Shown here: one piece after another, positions 18,380-26,895 of the stretch
How positions within the stretch are numbered: the stretch's first letter is position 1
How the letters are laid out: every line of letters begins with the position of its first letter
NCBI GenBank assembly: GCA_014584345.1
Contig: JACTNB010000030.1
Location: 173,095 to 237,094 of the forward strand
DNA from: Planctomycetota bacterium
GTDB taxonomy: Bacteria; Planctomycetota; Planctomycetia; Planctomycetales; Planctomycetaceae
Direction of reading: 5' to 3'
Length of the DNA stretch: 64,000 nucleotides
Notes under the pieces: model-generated
What the model was told of the DNA's origin: nothing
Databases searched by the model: none
Seen by the model: the letters and a program-made list of their open reading frames with translations, nothing else
Made by a program: the position numbers and the translations under genes

Positions 18380-20155
18380 ATGTCTTATCGCACCTTCAAA
18401 CGACTGCTGGGAGAAACCAGCCTCGAACGGAAATGCCGCTTTCTGTTCGGCGGGGGGTTGATGCTGCTGATCTCTGGCAGTTTCTACTTCTACGCGCAGT
18501 TGAACGCGCGCATCATTGAAGGGCAGAACAAGGAAACCGCGCAGCTGCTGGTCGCACCAATCATCATGGAAAAACATATGCAGGCGGTCGATATCGAGCC
18601 CGCCTACATTCCTATCATGGAAGAAATGTCCACGGCCCTGAAACCCGAGGAACTGAAGGATTATCGCTGGCGCCTCCTGAAGGCAGACCCCACGGCCGAC
18701 GCCCAGGACCGCCCCACCGACGACTTCGGCTATCAGGCGCTCTCCCGCATCCGCAGTGGCGAGCCGGAATACATTCTCGCCTTGCCCGATCGACAGGAAT
18801 ACCGCTATTACGCGGCGGTGAATGCCTCGAAGTCGTGCCTGTCCTGCCATTATCACCGCAAGTCCGGGGCCAAGGAGGGCGACCTGATCGGCATGGTGAA
18901 AATCACTCTGCCACTGGCAAAAACGAAAATCCGGCTGGCCAAGAACAATGCCATTCTGCTCGCGATGGCGTTGATTACATCGTTTCTGGCAATGGTCGCC
19001 GCTTATGCAATCGTGCGTTACGTCATCGTCAAGCCGGTGCTGTACCTGAAGGATATCAGCGAGGAGATCGCCCGAGGCACGCTCGACTTGCGGGCCGACA
19101 TCCGCACGGGGGATGAATTCGAGGAACTCAGCCACGCCTTTAACCGCATGTTGCGGCACCTGGTAACGGTCCAGGACGAATTGAAACAGGCAAACAACAA
19201 TCTCGATGCCAAGGTGGATGAACTGGCCCGGGCCAACCTGTCCCTGTTTGAAATGAACAAGCTGAAAAACGAATTCCTGGCCACCATGAGCCACGAATTA
19301 CGCACCCCCTTGAACAGCATCCTCGGCTTCAGCGACGTATTGAACGGCGCCGATAACCTCAATGAAAAACAAAAACGCTACCTGCGGAACATCTCCACGT
19401 CTGGTCAACGCCTGTTGACTTTAATTAATGACATCCTCGATCTGGCAAAGATCGAGAGCGGTAAAATGGATATTTTCCCGGTGGAATTCTCGATCGTGGA
19501 AATTGTCGAACAACTCTGCCTCAGCATGTCGCCCCTGGCCGATCGCAAGAACATCGAATTGACCTGGCTCTGCGCTCCCGACATGCCCCCCTTGTTCCAG
19601 GACGCCGGCAAAATCCAGCAGATTCTTACCAACCTGCTCTCCAATGCCATCAAATTCACTCCCGATGGGGGACGCGTCCGCGTGGAAGTGACGTCATTCT
19701 GCCTGATGCCGGGCGACGCGGACATGCAAGCGCCCTCCCTCCCCCGAAGCGAACGCGTGCAGATCAGCGTCGCCGACACCGGCATCGGCATCCCGCTGGC
19801 GGACCAGGAACGCATCTTCGAAAAATTTCGCCAGGCCACCGCCATCCCCGGTCAGGAAAATCTGCTGACACGCGAATTTGAAGGGACGGGGTTGGGGCTC
19901 TCGATTGTCAAGGAGTTGTGCAAACTGCTGGGGGGGGAAGTGCAGGTAGAAAGCGAGTTCGGCAAGGGAAGTACTTTTATTGTCCTCCTTCCCCGCGAAG
20001 TGTGCCGATCAATCGAGGAAGGGGTTGCCGACGATGCCCTCTATCATCAGACGATCGAACGGACCCGGCAACGCACGCATCAGGCCGCCCTGCAACGCGG
20101 TGAAACCGATGAGATGCGTCTCCGCGGCTGGAACAAGGAAGCCGACTCCGCTTGA
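18380..20155 (+). CDS. Membrane sensor histidine kinase with periplasmic CxxCH (c-type haem) domain
   Basis: 591 residues. TM1 is at about 21-40, a periplasmic domain at about 41-188 and TM2 at about 190-214. HAMP lies at about 215-268, a coiled coil at 268-295, HisKA at about 296-365 with phospho-acceptor H305 in ATMSHELRTPLNS, and HATPase_c at about 405-540 (N box LLSNAIKFTPDGG, VADTGIGIP, GTGLGLSIVKE). The periplasmic domain ends in KSCLSCHYH: the CLSCH at 153-157 is a CxxCH covalent haem site, as in DUF3365/Tll0287-like domains. That points to sensing of redox state, oxygen, NO or similar. No receiver domain or response regulator gene is adjacent. The start is the ATG at 18380. Confidence 0.92.
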   Translation: MSYRTFKRLLGETSLERKCRFLFGGGLMLLISGSFYFYAQLNARIIEGQNKETAQLLVAPIIMEKHMQAVDIEPAYIPIMEEMSTALKPEELKDYRWRLLKADPTADAQDRPTDDFGYQALSRIRSGEPEYILALPDRQEYRYYAAVNASKSCLSCHYHRKSGAKEGDLIGMVKITLPLAKTKIRLAKNNAILLAMALITSFLAMVAAYAIVRYVIVKPVLYLKDISEEIARGTLDLRADIRTGDEFEELSHAFNRMLRHLVTVQDELKQANNNLDAKVDELARANLSLFEMNKLKNEFLATMSHELRTPLNSILGFSDVLNGADNLNEKQKRYLRNISTSGQRLLTLINDILDLAKIESGKMDIFPVEFSIVEIVEQLCLSMSPLADRKNIELTWLCAPDMPPLFQDAGKIQQILTNLLSNAIKFTPDGGRVRVEVTSFCLMPGDADMQAPSLPRSERVQISVADTGIGIPLADQERIFEKFRQATAIPGQENLLTREFEGTGLGLSIVKELCKLLGGEVQVESEFGKGSTFIVLLPREVCRSIEEGVADDALYHQTIERTRQRTHQAALQRGETDEMRLRGWNKEADSA

Positions 20156-20275
20156 ATGCGGGTTTTTCGGCGGGGGCAGCGGACCTGACGTGCATCGGCG
20201 TGGACGCATGCATAATCAGCGATTACACTCTTCAGACCGTTTGTCTGGAACTTGTGGCTGTCGAAAGGATACACC

Positions 20276-21175
20276 ATGCGTCGCTCCCTGCTGCCGATTC
20301 TCTGCCTGCTGCTGTGCTCCACGCTTCCCTGCGCCTTTACGCAAGCAGAGGATTTGCTGTTGCCGAAAACGGTCGTCCTGTGGCCCGATGGCGCGCCAGG
20401 GGCCAAGGGGACCGAACCCGTGGATATCCCCACACTCACGCTGTTCCCCGCAGCGGTCCGTTCGCGGACGGCATGCGGAGTCGTCATCTGCCCGGGCGGC
20501 GGCTATCGCAATCTGGCCATGGGACACGAAGGAAATGACATTGCCGCCTGGTTCAATTCCCTCGGTGTTTCCGCGTATGTGTTGCAATATCGCCTGGCTC
20601 CCAATTACCAGCATCCGGCCCCCATGCACGATGTGCAACGGGCCATTCGCTACGTGCGGGCCAATGCCCAGGAACTGGGGTTGAATCCCGAACGGATCGG
20701 TGTACTCGGATTTTCCGCCGGTGGTCATCTTGCCTCCACGGCCGCGACTCATTTCAGCGAAGGAAATCCCCAGTCAGCGGACCCGATCGAACGCGCAAGC
20801 TGCCGTCCCGATTTCGCGATCCTCTGCTACCCGGTCATTACCTTCACGAACTCCAGCATGCACCGGGGCTCGCGGAATAATTTGATTGGTGAGAACCCCT
20901 CCGAGGAATTGATTCAACTGCTCTCGAACGAACTGCAAGTCACGCCACAAACGCCCCCCACATTTCTATTCCACACTTGGGAAGACACCGGTGTCCCGCC
21001 CCTCAACAGCCTGCTGTTCTACCAGGCGATGCTGAAACACGGCGTCAAGGGAGAACTGCACATCTTCCAGCCGGGCCGTCACGGCGTGGGTCTGGGCCAC
21101 GAAATCCCCGGGACCAACCAATGGAACAGGCTCGCCGAAATCTGGATGAAAAACAACGGCTGGCTGGCGCGCTAA
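20276..21175 (+). CDS. Secreted alpha/beta hydrolase (acetylesterase/xylan-esterase-like)
   Basis: 299 residues. The signal peptide is MRRSLLPILCLLLCSTLPC, with cleavage near residue 25. The oxyanion-hole strand reads CPGGGYRNLAMGHEG (about 73-87). The nucleophile elbow is GFSAGG (GxSxG, Ser near 145), the acid probably lies in HTWEDTGVPP (about 238), and the His in GRHGVGLGH (about 272). This set is typical of the Aes/BD-FAE-like esterases common in planctomycetes, which remove acetyl or other acyl groups from plant or algal polysaccharides. The start has GAAAGGA upstream. It appears to be a single-gene unit; the kinase gene ends 120 bases upstream. Confidence 0.9.
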   Translation: MRRSLLPILCLLLCSTLPCAFTQAEDLLLPKTVVLWPDGAPGAKGTEPVDIPTLTLFPAAVRSRTACGVVICPGGGYRNLAMGHEGNDIAAWFNSLGVSAYVLQYRLAPNYQHPAPMHDVQRAIRYVRANAQELGLNPERIGVLGFSAGGHLASTAATHFSEGNPQSADPIERASCRPDFAILCYPVITFTNSSMHRGSRNNLIGENPSEELIQLLSNELQVTPQTPPTFLFHTWEDTGVPPLNSLLFYQAMLKHGVKGELHIFQPGRHGVGLGHEIPGTNQWNRLAEIWMKNNGWLAR

Positions 21176-21242
21176 CCCGCGCCCCACGTGACGAGCGTTT
21201 GTGGTAAATCAATCAAGACTCACCGCGGAGCGTTCCCGCCCC

Positions 21243-21418
21243 AACTAGCCGCGCGGATCAGGCTGCGGGCCACATTTGGCCGCCATCGTCACTTTGAGTT
21301 TTACTACAGTGGACCATGTGCCGGACGAGTGATTTCGAATTGTTACACCCGCCCGGCCCGCTTCCTGACGGGCGCGGCTAGTCGCGAGGATCAGGCTGCG
21401 GGCCACGTTTGGCCGCCA
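21243..21418. repeat. REPIN-like inverted repeat element, copy 2 (subfamily A) with direct duplication
   Basis: The left arm starts at 21243 (aactagccgcgcggatcagg) and the right arm is at 21355-21382 (ggcccgcttcctgacggg, then cgcggctagt). The arms match less well than in other copies because the left one carries a different middle. That middle, with its following bases (atcaggctgcgggccac, then tttggccgcca), recurs as a direct repeat at 21388-21417. The spacer segment 21309-21332 is an inverted copy of 992-1015. It lies between the esterase and metY. Confidence 0.75.
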
Positions 21419-21428
21419 AAGCGACGGT

Positions 21429-22733
21429 TCAGATTTGATCGAGCGCCTGCTTCAGGTCGCCGATGATGTCGTCGATATCTTCCGTCCCGATGGAAAGCCG
21501 GATGAAATCGGCGGTCACTCCCGCAGCCTGCTGCTCTTCCAGCGAGAGTTGCTGGTGTGTCGTGCTGCTGGGGTGAATAATCAACGACTTACTGTCGCCG
21601 ATATTCGCCAGATGGGAGAAGAGCTTCACACTGTTAATCAGCTTGATGCCGTTCGCACGCTGCTCGGCGGGAGAATCTCCCGCAATACCGAAGCCGAAGA
21701 CGGAACCACATCCTCGCGGGAGGTATTTCTTCCCATTGAGATGACTGGGATGCGATTCCAACCCGGTATGATTGACCCAGGAGACCTTGGGATGGCTGCT
21801 CAAAAACTCGGCCACCTTCTGGGCATTTTCACTGTGACGGGGCATGCGGAGATGCAGCGTTTCCAACCCCTGCAGGAACAAAAAGGCATTAAAGGGACTC
21901 ATGGCGGCTCCGGTATCTCGCAGAATTTGCGTCCGGGCACGCAGAATGTAAGCCAGGTTCATCGGCCCGAAGGTCTCGAAGAACTTGATGCCGTGATAAC
22001 TCGGTTCAGGCTCCGTAAATTCCGGGAACTTGCCGTTATCCCAGGGGAATCCTCCCTTTTCGATCAGGATGCCCCCAATGGACGTGCCGTGGCCACCGAT
22101 GAATTTCGTGCATGAGTGGACCACCAGATCGGCCCCCCACTGAAACGGTTGGCAGAGATAGGGCGATGCCGTGGTGTTGTCGACAATCAACGGCAGGTCC
22201 GCCTCGTGGGCAATCGCGGCGATCGCCTCGAAATCGGGGACGTCGGCACGGGGATTCCCGATGGTTTCCACAAACACGGCGCGGGTATTTTCGTCGATCG
22301 CCTGCTTGAACAGTTCCGGGTTCGACTGATCCACGAATTTACAATGGATGCCGAGTTTCGGGAACGTGTAGTGGAACAGGTTGTAAGTCCCCCCGTACAA
22401 ACTGGAGGAGGAAACCACATTCTTGCCCTGCCCCATGAGGTTCAGTATGGCATACGTGATGGCAGCGGACCCCGATGCGAGAGCCAGCGCGCCCGAGCCC
22501 CCTTCCAGCGCGGCCAATCGTTTTTCCAGCACATCACAGGTGGGATTCATGATGCGCGTGTAGATGTTCCCGAATTCCTGCAAGCCGAAGAGCCGGGCCG
22601 CATGTTCGGTATCGTTGAAGGTGTACGAGGTAGTCTGATAGATGGGGACGGCCCGGGAATTGGTCGCGGGATCGGGGACCTGTCCGGCATGCAGACATTG
22701 TGTGCCTAAACGATAGGTGGCGTGGTCGCTCAT
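21429..22733 (-). CDS. metY: O-acetylhomoserine sulfhydrylase (aminocarboxypropyltransferase)
   Basis: 434 residues, normal for MetY. It is a PLP enzyme that makes homocysteine from O-acetylhomoserine and sulfide (or methionine from methanethiol), in the cytoplasm. Seen: VPIYQTTSYTFNDTEHA near residue 29, YTRIMNPT near 60, the ALEGG-ALALASGSAA stretch near 80, and the PLP lysine in VHSCTKFIGGHGTSIGG near 205. The C-terminal SIGTEDIDDIIGDLKQAL is typical. The start is the ATG at 22733 with AAGGA upstream. The nearby tRNA-Lys is on the same strand but separated by a strong terminator. Confidence 0.94.
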   Translation of the reverse strand: MSDHATYRLGTQCLHAGQVPDPATNSRAVPIYQTTSYTFNDTEHAARLFGLQEFGNIYTRIMNPTCDVLEKRLAALEGGSGALALASGSAAITYAILNLMGQGKNVVSSSSLYGGTYNLFHYTFPKLGIHCKFVDQSNPELFKQAIDENTRAVFVETIGNPRADVPDFEAIAAIAHEADLPLIVDNTTASPYLCQPFQWGADLVVHSCTKFIGGHGTSIGGILIEKGGFPWDNGKFPEFTEPEPSYHGIKFFETFGPMNLAYILRARTQILRDTGAAMSPFNAFLFLQGLETLHLRMPRHSENAQKVAEFLSSHPKVSWVNHTGLESHPSHLNGKKYLPRGCGSVFGFGIAGDSPAEQRANGIKLINSVKLFSHLANIGDSKSLIIHPSSTTHQQLSLEEQQAAGVTADFIRLSIGTEDIDDIIGDLKQALDQI

Positions 22734-22897
22734 GAGGTGTCCTTCGGGAAGTGTCGGTGACGGATCGGATGACAGAGACCGATGAAAATTCGGCAGTTCC
22801 ATTTTTCCACAGCGTACCGTGAAGCCCGGCATCTGGCAAACACGCCTCGCGGCAGCGGGAAAAAATCGGGCTCCGCGGCAATGCAGCCAGAACAACT

Positions 22898-22933
22898 AAA
22901 AAAGCCTCGCGGAACCCGAAGATTCCCGAGGCT
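22898..22933 (-). terminator. Rho-independent terminator of the tRNA-Lys transcript
   Basis: Read on the minus strand, AGCCTCG pairs with CGAGGCT, and GGAA/TTCC extends the stem with one bulge. The loop is about eight bases and six T residues follow at once. It lies directly downstream of the tRNA-Lys gene and upstream of metY, so it isolates the two. Confidence 0.85.
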
Positions 22934-22938
22934 GTAAA

Positions 22939-23011
<73 letters not shown>

Positions 23012-23557
23012 TTCTGCCATGAACACCAGAGGCTGCGAGGGATCGTCAACCCACGGTCAAAGCAAATCCATCTTCGGCAAATCGGTTCCAGGCAATGCAC
23101 ACGAAATGCCACGGTGGACATCAATTCCACGATTCCCCTGCCCCGAAAAATTCCGATCATACAGGGCAAACGACAGAAATTTGGCCTTGTTTCCTGCTGG
23201 ATGGGCCAAACCGCCTGTGTAAAATAGCAGAAACACGCCGAAGAACAAGTACCCTCGAACTGAAAACATTTTTTTCCCGGTCACTTCGCCGCGTTTCCTT
23301 CAGGAAGGACACACACGCTAGGGATCGGTTCAATTTAAGGATAGTCGAGAATCGCAACCCCCCTTCGTGGCGACTTGCGAAACCCGGGCAGAGTTGCCAA
23401 GATTTCGACACGAAAGTTTACCAGCCCCGTTTACACGTGTTTGTTCACGCATCGAGTCCTGCACGAGATCGTAATCACTCCCTGCAAGGCGGATTCCGGC
23501 GAGTGAACACGGTTCACACAAACAAAATCCCCCCTGAAGTTGAGTGTTGAGTACCAG
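23012..23557. other. Non-coding region between tRNA-Lys and the DUF2062 gene
   Basis: 546 bases. It should contain the promoters of the minus-strand tRNA and the plus-strand DUF2062 gene. A minus-strand frame of 75 codons at 23057-23284 has one hydrophobic stretch but no good ribosome site, and I do not call it. No repeat of the REPIN-like family is present. Confidence 0.4.
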
Positions 23558-24130
23558 ATGACGTTGCCTCCGAAATCCGCTCACCAGCCGAGCGAGCAAC
23601 CGGCCCAGGTGATCCGCTCCTGGTGGTGGTATCTTGCGCCGCAGTCGTGGTTGAGGACAATCGTCGCGCAGGAGGATACTCCCCGCTCGATCGCCTTGGG
23701 AGCCGCGCTGGGAACGTTTATTGCGTTCACCCCCACCGTCGGAATTCAAATGGTGCTGGTGCTGATCCTGGGCTGGATGTTGCGCCCTTTCTTCCGCTTC
23801 AATCGGGTCGCCGCGCTCGTGGCGGTTTATATTTCAAATCCCATCACCACCCTGCCCATTTATTGGTTCAATTACTGGATCGGAACCTTTTTTTCCCCGG
23901 GAGACCTGACTCGCGAACAGTTGGCAGAACTGCTCTGTTACGACAGTTTTTTTGCCTGGTGGCATAGTTTATGGACACTCACCGTGGAAATCGGAACACC
24001 GCTGCTGCTGGGCTCGGCGATTGTGGGTCTCGTTGTGGCTGTTGGCATATATCCCCTGGTACATTGGCTTGCGACGGATATTCAGGCTCGAAAGCATCGA
24101 ACCTCCGCAGCCTCTCGGGGAAAATCGTGA
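23558..24130 (+). CDS. DUF2062 membrane protein
   Basis: 190 residues. Short cytoplasmic N-terminus, then RTIVAQEDTPRSIALGAALG (about 36-55) leading into GTFIAFTPTVGIQMVLVLIL, the hallmark of DUF2062. A second conserved stretch is NRVAALVAVYISNPITTLPI (about 82-101), followed by a hydrophobic hairpin and a final helix (about 150-175). The function of DUF2062 proteins is not settled; they are small inner-membrane proteins often near glycosyltransferases. The start ATG at 23558 is preferred over a TTG 18 bases upstream. It converges with the Cys-rich lipoprotein gene. Confidence 0.85.
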   Translation: MTLPPKSAHQPSEQPAQVIRSWWWYLAPQSWLRTIVAQEDTPRSIALGAALGTFIAFTPTVGIQMVLVLILGWMLRPFFRFNRVAALVAVYISNPITTLPIYWFNYWIGTFFSPGDLTREQLAELLCYDSFFAWWHSLWTLTVEIGTPLLLGSAIVGLVVAVGIYPLVHWLATDIQARKHRTSAASRGKS

Positions 24131-24200
24131 ACAATTTCTCGCATGGCAGCTGACGCGCATCCTGTCGCGAATTCCTGACGGGAACGGATTCCAGTCACGA

Positions 24201-25262
24201 TCATCCTTCCGGTTGCACTGGAGGAGCCAACGGGACATCCCCTTCCGAGGATTGCACCGCTTGGCGCTGCTGACTATAGGATTTTTTCAAGGTCGTGCGG
24301 GTTTTGGCCGGTATGGCGACAGGCTGACTGCTGTTCGGAGTCGGATCGGGCACCAGGAAGGTTGCCTGTGCAAAGCGGAAAGAGGCCCCAGGTGTCTTTT
24401 GAATCGACTGACGTGGGATGGCACTCGCGATTCCCGCGGGAGCCCAACTTCCGTCTTCCTGCTGAACCATCCCCTTCGAGACCATTTTTTCAATTTCGTG
24501 GTCGGATTTGGCTTCCAATCCCGGAACGGGGAATTTACCGGCCGGTTTATTGGTCGTCGCTTGCTTGCGGGAACCACTGGCTCCCCCACGCGGAGCCTGA
24601 ACGGTGGAATTGCGGGCCAGCGAAGAAGGGGTCACCGTCCTGTAGTGTTGGGTGTGCGTATCACAGGGACACTCACAACTCACGGGAGCACAACAACTTA
24701 CTGGAACTACACACTTGGCGGGTGCTGCACATCCGGGAGGAGCCGCACAACTGGGAACACAGTTATCCGGAGCCTCGCAACTGGGGGCACATTCGCAAGG
24801 TGCAACGCAACTCGCAGGCACCACACACGTTGGAGCAACCGCACAACTCGGCGGAACGACGCAAGAGGGAGGCACCGCACAGTCCGGCGGGGCCACGCAA
24901 CTAGGGGGAGCCGCACACTCTGGAACGCAACAGTCATCCGGCAGGCAGTGTCCACGCCGACGGGGACTGTAATAATCATGGTCGCTGTAAGTCGTTCGGG
25001 TCATGGGATGACACATCATGCCGAAGAATCGTTTCGGGCGTTTCGTACAGAAAATGCCGAAACAATCCGGATCGTGGCAACACGTACTGCAGGAATCCAG
25101 GCAGTCCGAACAGACATCTGGACAACACTGGGGCACCCAAGGTGCACAAGGGTCGCACGCCAGATGACTGCGACCGCAACATCCGGTCAGCAGGCTGAGG
25201 ACGAAGGGAGCCAGATACACGAGGCGTGACAGGGAACGAAAGCGGGAGGGTGTTGTTTTCAT
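24201..25262 (-). CDS. Cys/Pro-rich repeat lipoprotein
   Basis: 353 residues. The signal peptide ends in a lipobox, LLTGC with Cys28. A first Cys cluster lies at about 28-75 (DPCAPWVPQCCPDVCSDC and similar). Residues about 108-205 are tandem six-residue units of the form AVPPSC, VVPPSC, VAPPDC, one Cys per unit. The remainder (about 215-353) is Lys/Ser/Pro-rich without Cys and includes HEIEKMVSKGMVQQEDGSW. About fifty cysteines in an exported protein imply extensive disulfide cross-linking or metal binding. Planctomycete envelopes have been described as rich in proline and cystine, which fits a structural wall role, but this is inference. I recognise no named family. Confidence 0.78.
   Translation of the reverse strand: MKTTPSRFRSLSRLVYLAPFVLSLLTGCCGRSHLACDPCAPWVPQCCPDVCSDCLDSCSTCCHDPDCFGIFCTKRPKRFFGMMCHPMTRTTYSDHDYYSPRRRGHCLPDDCCVPECAAPPSCVAPPDCAVPPSCVVPPSCAVAPTCVVPASCVAPCECAPSCEAPDNCVPSCAAPPGCAAPAKCVVPVSCCAPVSCECPCDTHTQHYRTVTPSSLARNSTVQAPRGGASGSRKQATTNKPAGKFPVPGLEAKSDHEIEKMVSKGMVQQEDGSWAPAGIASAIPRQSIQKTPGASFRFAQATFLVPDPTPNSSQPVAIPAKTRTTLKKSYSQQRQAVQSSEGDVPLAPPVQPEG
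24664..24935 (-). repeat. 18-bp tandem repeat encoding Cys hexads
   Basis: Within the lipoprotein gene the DNA has an 18-base period, roughly ggaggcaccgcacagtcc on the plus strand. It encodes [AV][AV]PPxC units, about a dozen of them with increasing divergence toward the 3' end of the gene. Exact boundaries are approximate. Confidence 0.7.
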
Positions 25263-25423
25263 GGGTATTCAGTGATCGAGGGATCAAAGAGGATGGGAAT
25301 CGGCTCAAGGGAAGAGCGATAGGAGGCAGGCAACGGAAAACGAGGGGAAACGTGAGGGAAGGTAAGCCTGAATACGGGCTTATCGTTTCTATCGGCGACG
25401 CGACGAGGCAAGCATGACAAGAA

Positions 25424-25457
25424 TTTCCGATTTTTCCGATTTTTTCGGTTTTTCTGG
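25424..25457. repeat. Short 9-bp tandem repeat
   Basis: Nearly four consecutive nine-base units (ttccgattt, ttccgattt, tttcggttt, ttctgg) lie upstream of the lipoprotein gene. Low complexity; the role, if any, is unknown. Confidence 0.5.
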
Positions 25458-25593
25458 TTAAATCGTTTTCTCGCCTGCGCCAAACCAGACAGGAAGGCCG
25501 GTTGGCATCCCACAAGCCACGCCTTTCAGGACGCCAAACATGCAGCGGGCACATTCTCCGCAACACACTAAATACAATGAGGTTAAAAACAAC

Positions 25594-25825
25594 CTAGCCC
25601 ACATTTCTCACACAGTTTCCAATGCGGTAAATTTTGCCTCGAAAATACCCAGAAAATTAGCCGCGCCCGTCAGGCAGCGGGCCAGGCGGGCGGTTCCCCA
25701 AGGTGCATTCCTTGGACACAACATCAATTATGGCTATGTATTGCGATAAATCGGGCCCCAGTCTGGCCCGCTGCCTGACGGGCGCGGCTAGTTGTCGAAG
25801 TCAGCAATCCTGATTTTTTGATTCC
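25594..25825. repeat. Composite inverted-repeat element, copy 3 (subfamily B)
   Basis: The left outer end ctagcccacatttctcac at 25594-25611 is followed by a module to 25654. The left arm is 25655-25684 (attagccgcgcccgtcaggc), the spacer 25685-25762, and the right arm 25763-25792. A partial second module follows (gaagtcagcaatcctg at 25798-25813). The arms match 29 of 30. Outer module, spacer and second module are all homologous to copy 5 at 43.1 kb, but in the opposite orientation. Confidence 0.85.
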
Positions 25826-26086
25826 GAGGGAATTCCGTTCCCGAGAGGGCGTGCCCTCGATGGAATCGCAAAGAAGATGCGATACACACAGCGTACCCCA
25901 CGAAAACAAGACTTCCCCTCGCCGTCGGCTCGACCACTGCGCGGCGTGACGCCTCTTCGAACGTAGTTCTCCGCGAAAATTCGGTGCAACAGCGTCCCAA
26001 ATACCGATACTCATTAACAGAGTAGCTCCCCGCGACGCTCGAAACCGATTTCAATACCAGCAGTCACTCAGGCGGCGAACGGAACC

Positions 26087-26812
26087 ATGGAAGATGATGC
26101 TCCCCCCGGTGTCCCGGAATGGGTCGTGACCTACGGCGACATGATGTCGTTGTTGCTGACCTTCTTCATCATGCTCGTCTCATTGAGTGAAGTGGTGGCG
26201 GAAAGCAAGTTTCGGGCGATCATGGAAGCCGCCCGGCAATACATGGGCTATACCGGTGCCCCAGCCGCCCCCCCGGGGAAGAACTTTCCCCTCAACTCGG
26301 TGGTGGACTCGCTGATGGAAATGAAATTGGGCTCCATCTCCGACGATGACAAGGGGCACGGTGGCGTGAAACAAAAGGCGCCACCCGGCATGGATTTACG
26401 GGTGCAGCGACTGCGTGAAGGGGAAAGCCAACTCGCCGGTCGTCCCATTTACTTCACGGCAAGCGAAGCGATACTCGACCCGGAGAGTCTGCAGGAAATT
26501 GACCGGATCGCGCAAGAGGTTGCGGGAAAACCACATAAACTGGAAATCAGGGCCTTCAGTTCGCCATTCATCGAGGGGCTGGAACAAACGATTGACGAGC
26601 GCATGAGCCTGTCCTACCAGCGCGCGTTTCTGGTGATGGAGCGATTGCAGAATCAACGCGTGGAACACAAACGCATGCGGATTGCCGTCTACTTTCATCA
26701 GCCCGAGGAGCAAGTCAATTCGCAATCCATCAAGCCCAGTGATCGGGTGGAAGTGACAATCCTGGATGAATACGCCGATACATATATCGGCCGGGACCAG
26801 GACTATCGCTGA
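26087..26812 (+). CDS. MotB-like stator/OmpA-family protein
   Basis: 241 residues. A short cytoplasmic N-terminus is followed by a single membrane helix (about 19-38). The MotB signature WVVTYGDMMSLLLTFFIML carries the proton-channel Asp at residue 18. A linker (about 60-115) leads to an OmpA-like C-terminal domain (about 120-230) that keeps LSYQRAFLVMERL. The usual peptidoglycan-contact GHTD segment reads RAFSSP instead, so wall anchoring may differ. In flagellar stators MotB pairs with MotA, but no motA is adjacent. It may pair with a distant MotA or belong to an ExbD/PomB-like complex. recG follows 83 bases downstream. Confidence 0.82.
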   Translation: MEDDAPPGVPEWVVTYGDMMSLLLTFFIMLVSLSEVVAESKFRAIMEAARQYMGYTGAPAAPPGKNFPLNSVVDSLMEMKLGSISDDDKGHGGVKQKAPPGMDLRVQRLREGESQLAGRPIYFTASEAILDPESLQEIDRIAQEVAGKPHKLEIRAFSSPFIEGLEQTIDERMSLSYQRAFLVMERLQNQRVEHKRMRIAVYFHQPEEQVNSQSIKPSDRVEVTILDEYADTYIGRDQDYR

Positions 26813-26895
26813 TCTCAGTCAGACTTGCCCCGCGCGAGAGAAATCCGCCGTCGGCCTGGGTGGTGATTTTACCGCCAGTCTGCTTCAATGCGGAC

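Larger units (their letters stand above)
25263..26086. other. 824-base non-coding region upstream of the MotB-like gene
   Basis: It contains a 9-base tandem repeat at 25424-25457 (units like tttccgatt), and the full composite inverted-repeat element at 25594-25825. After that, 25826-26086 shows no protein-like frame. It should hold promoters for the divergent lipoprotein and MotB-like genes. Confidence 0.5.

Noticed and set aside
18290..19294. Long minus-strand extension of the MFS frame across the sensor kinase gene
   Set aside because: It is antisense to clear HAMP/HisKA coding sequence and lacks transporter character; the kinase frame has all family motifs.
23057..23284. 75-codon minus-strand frame with one hydrophobic segment just upstream of tRNA-Lys
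   Set aside because: No ribosome site, no ordered sequence beyond the hydrophobic stretch.
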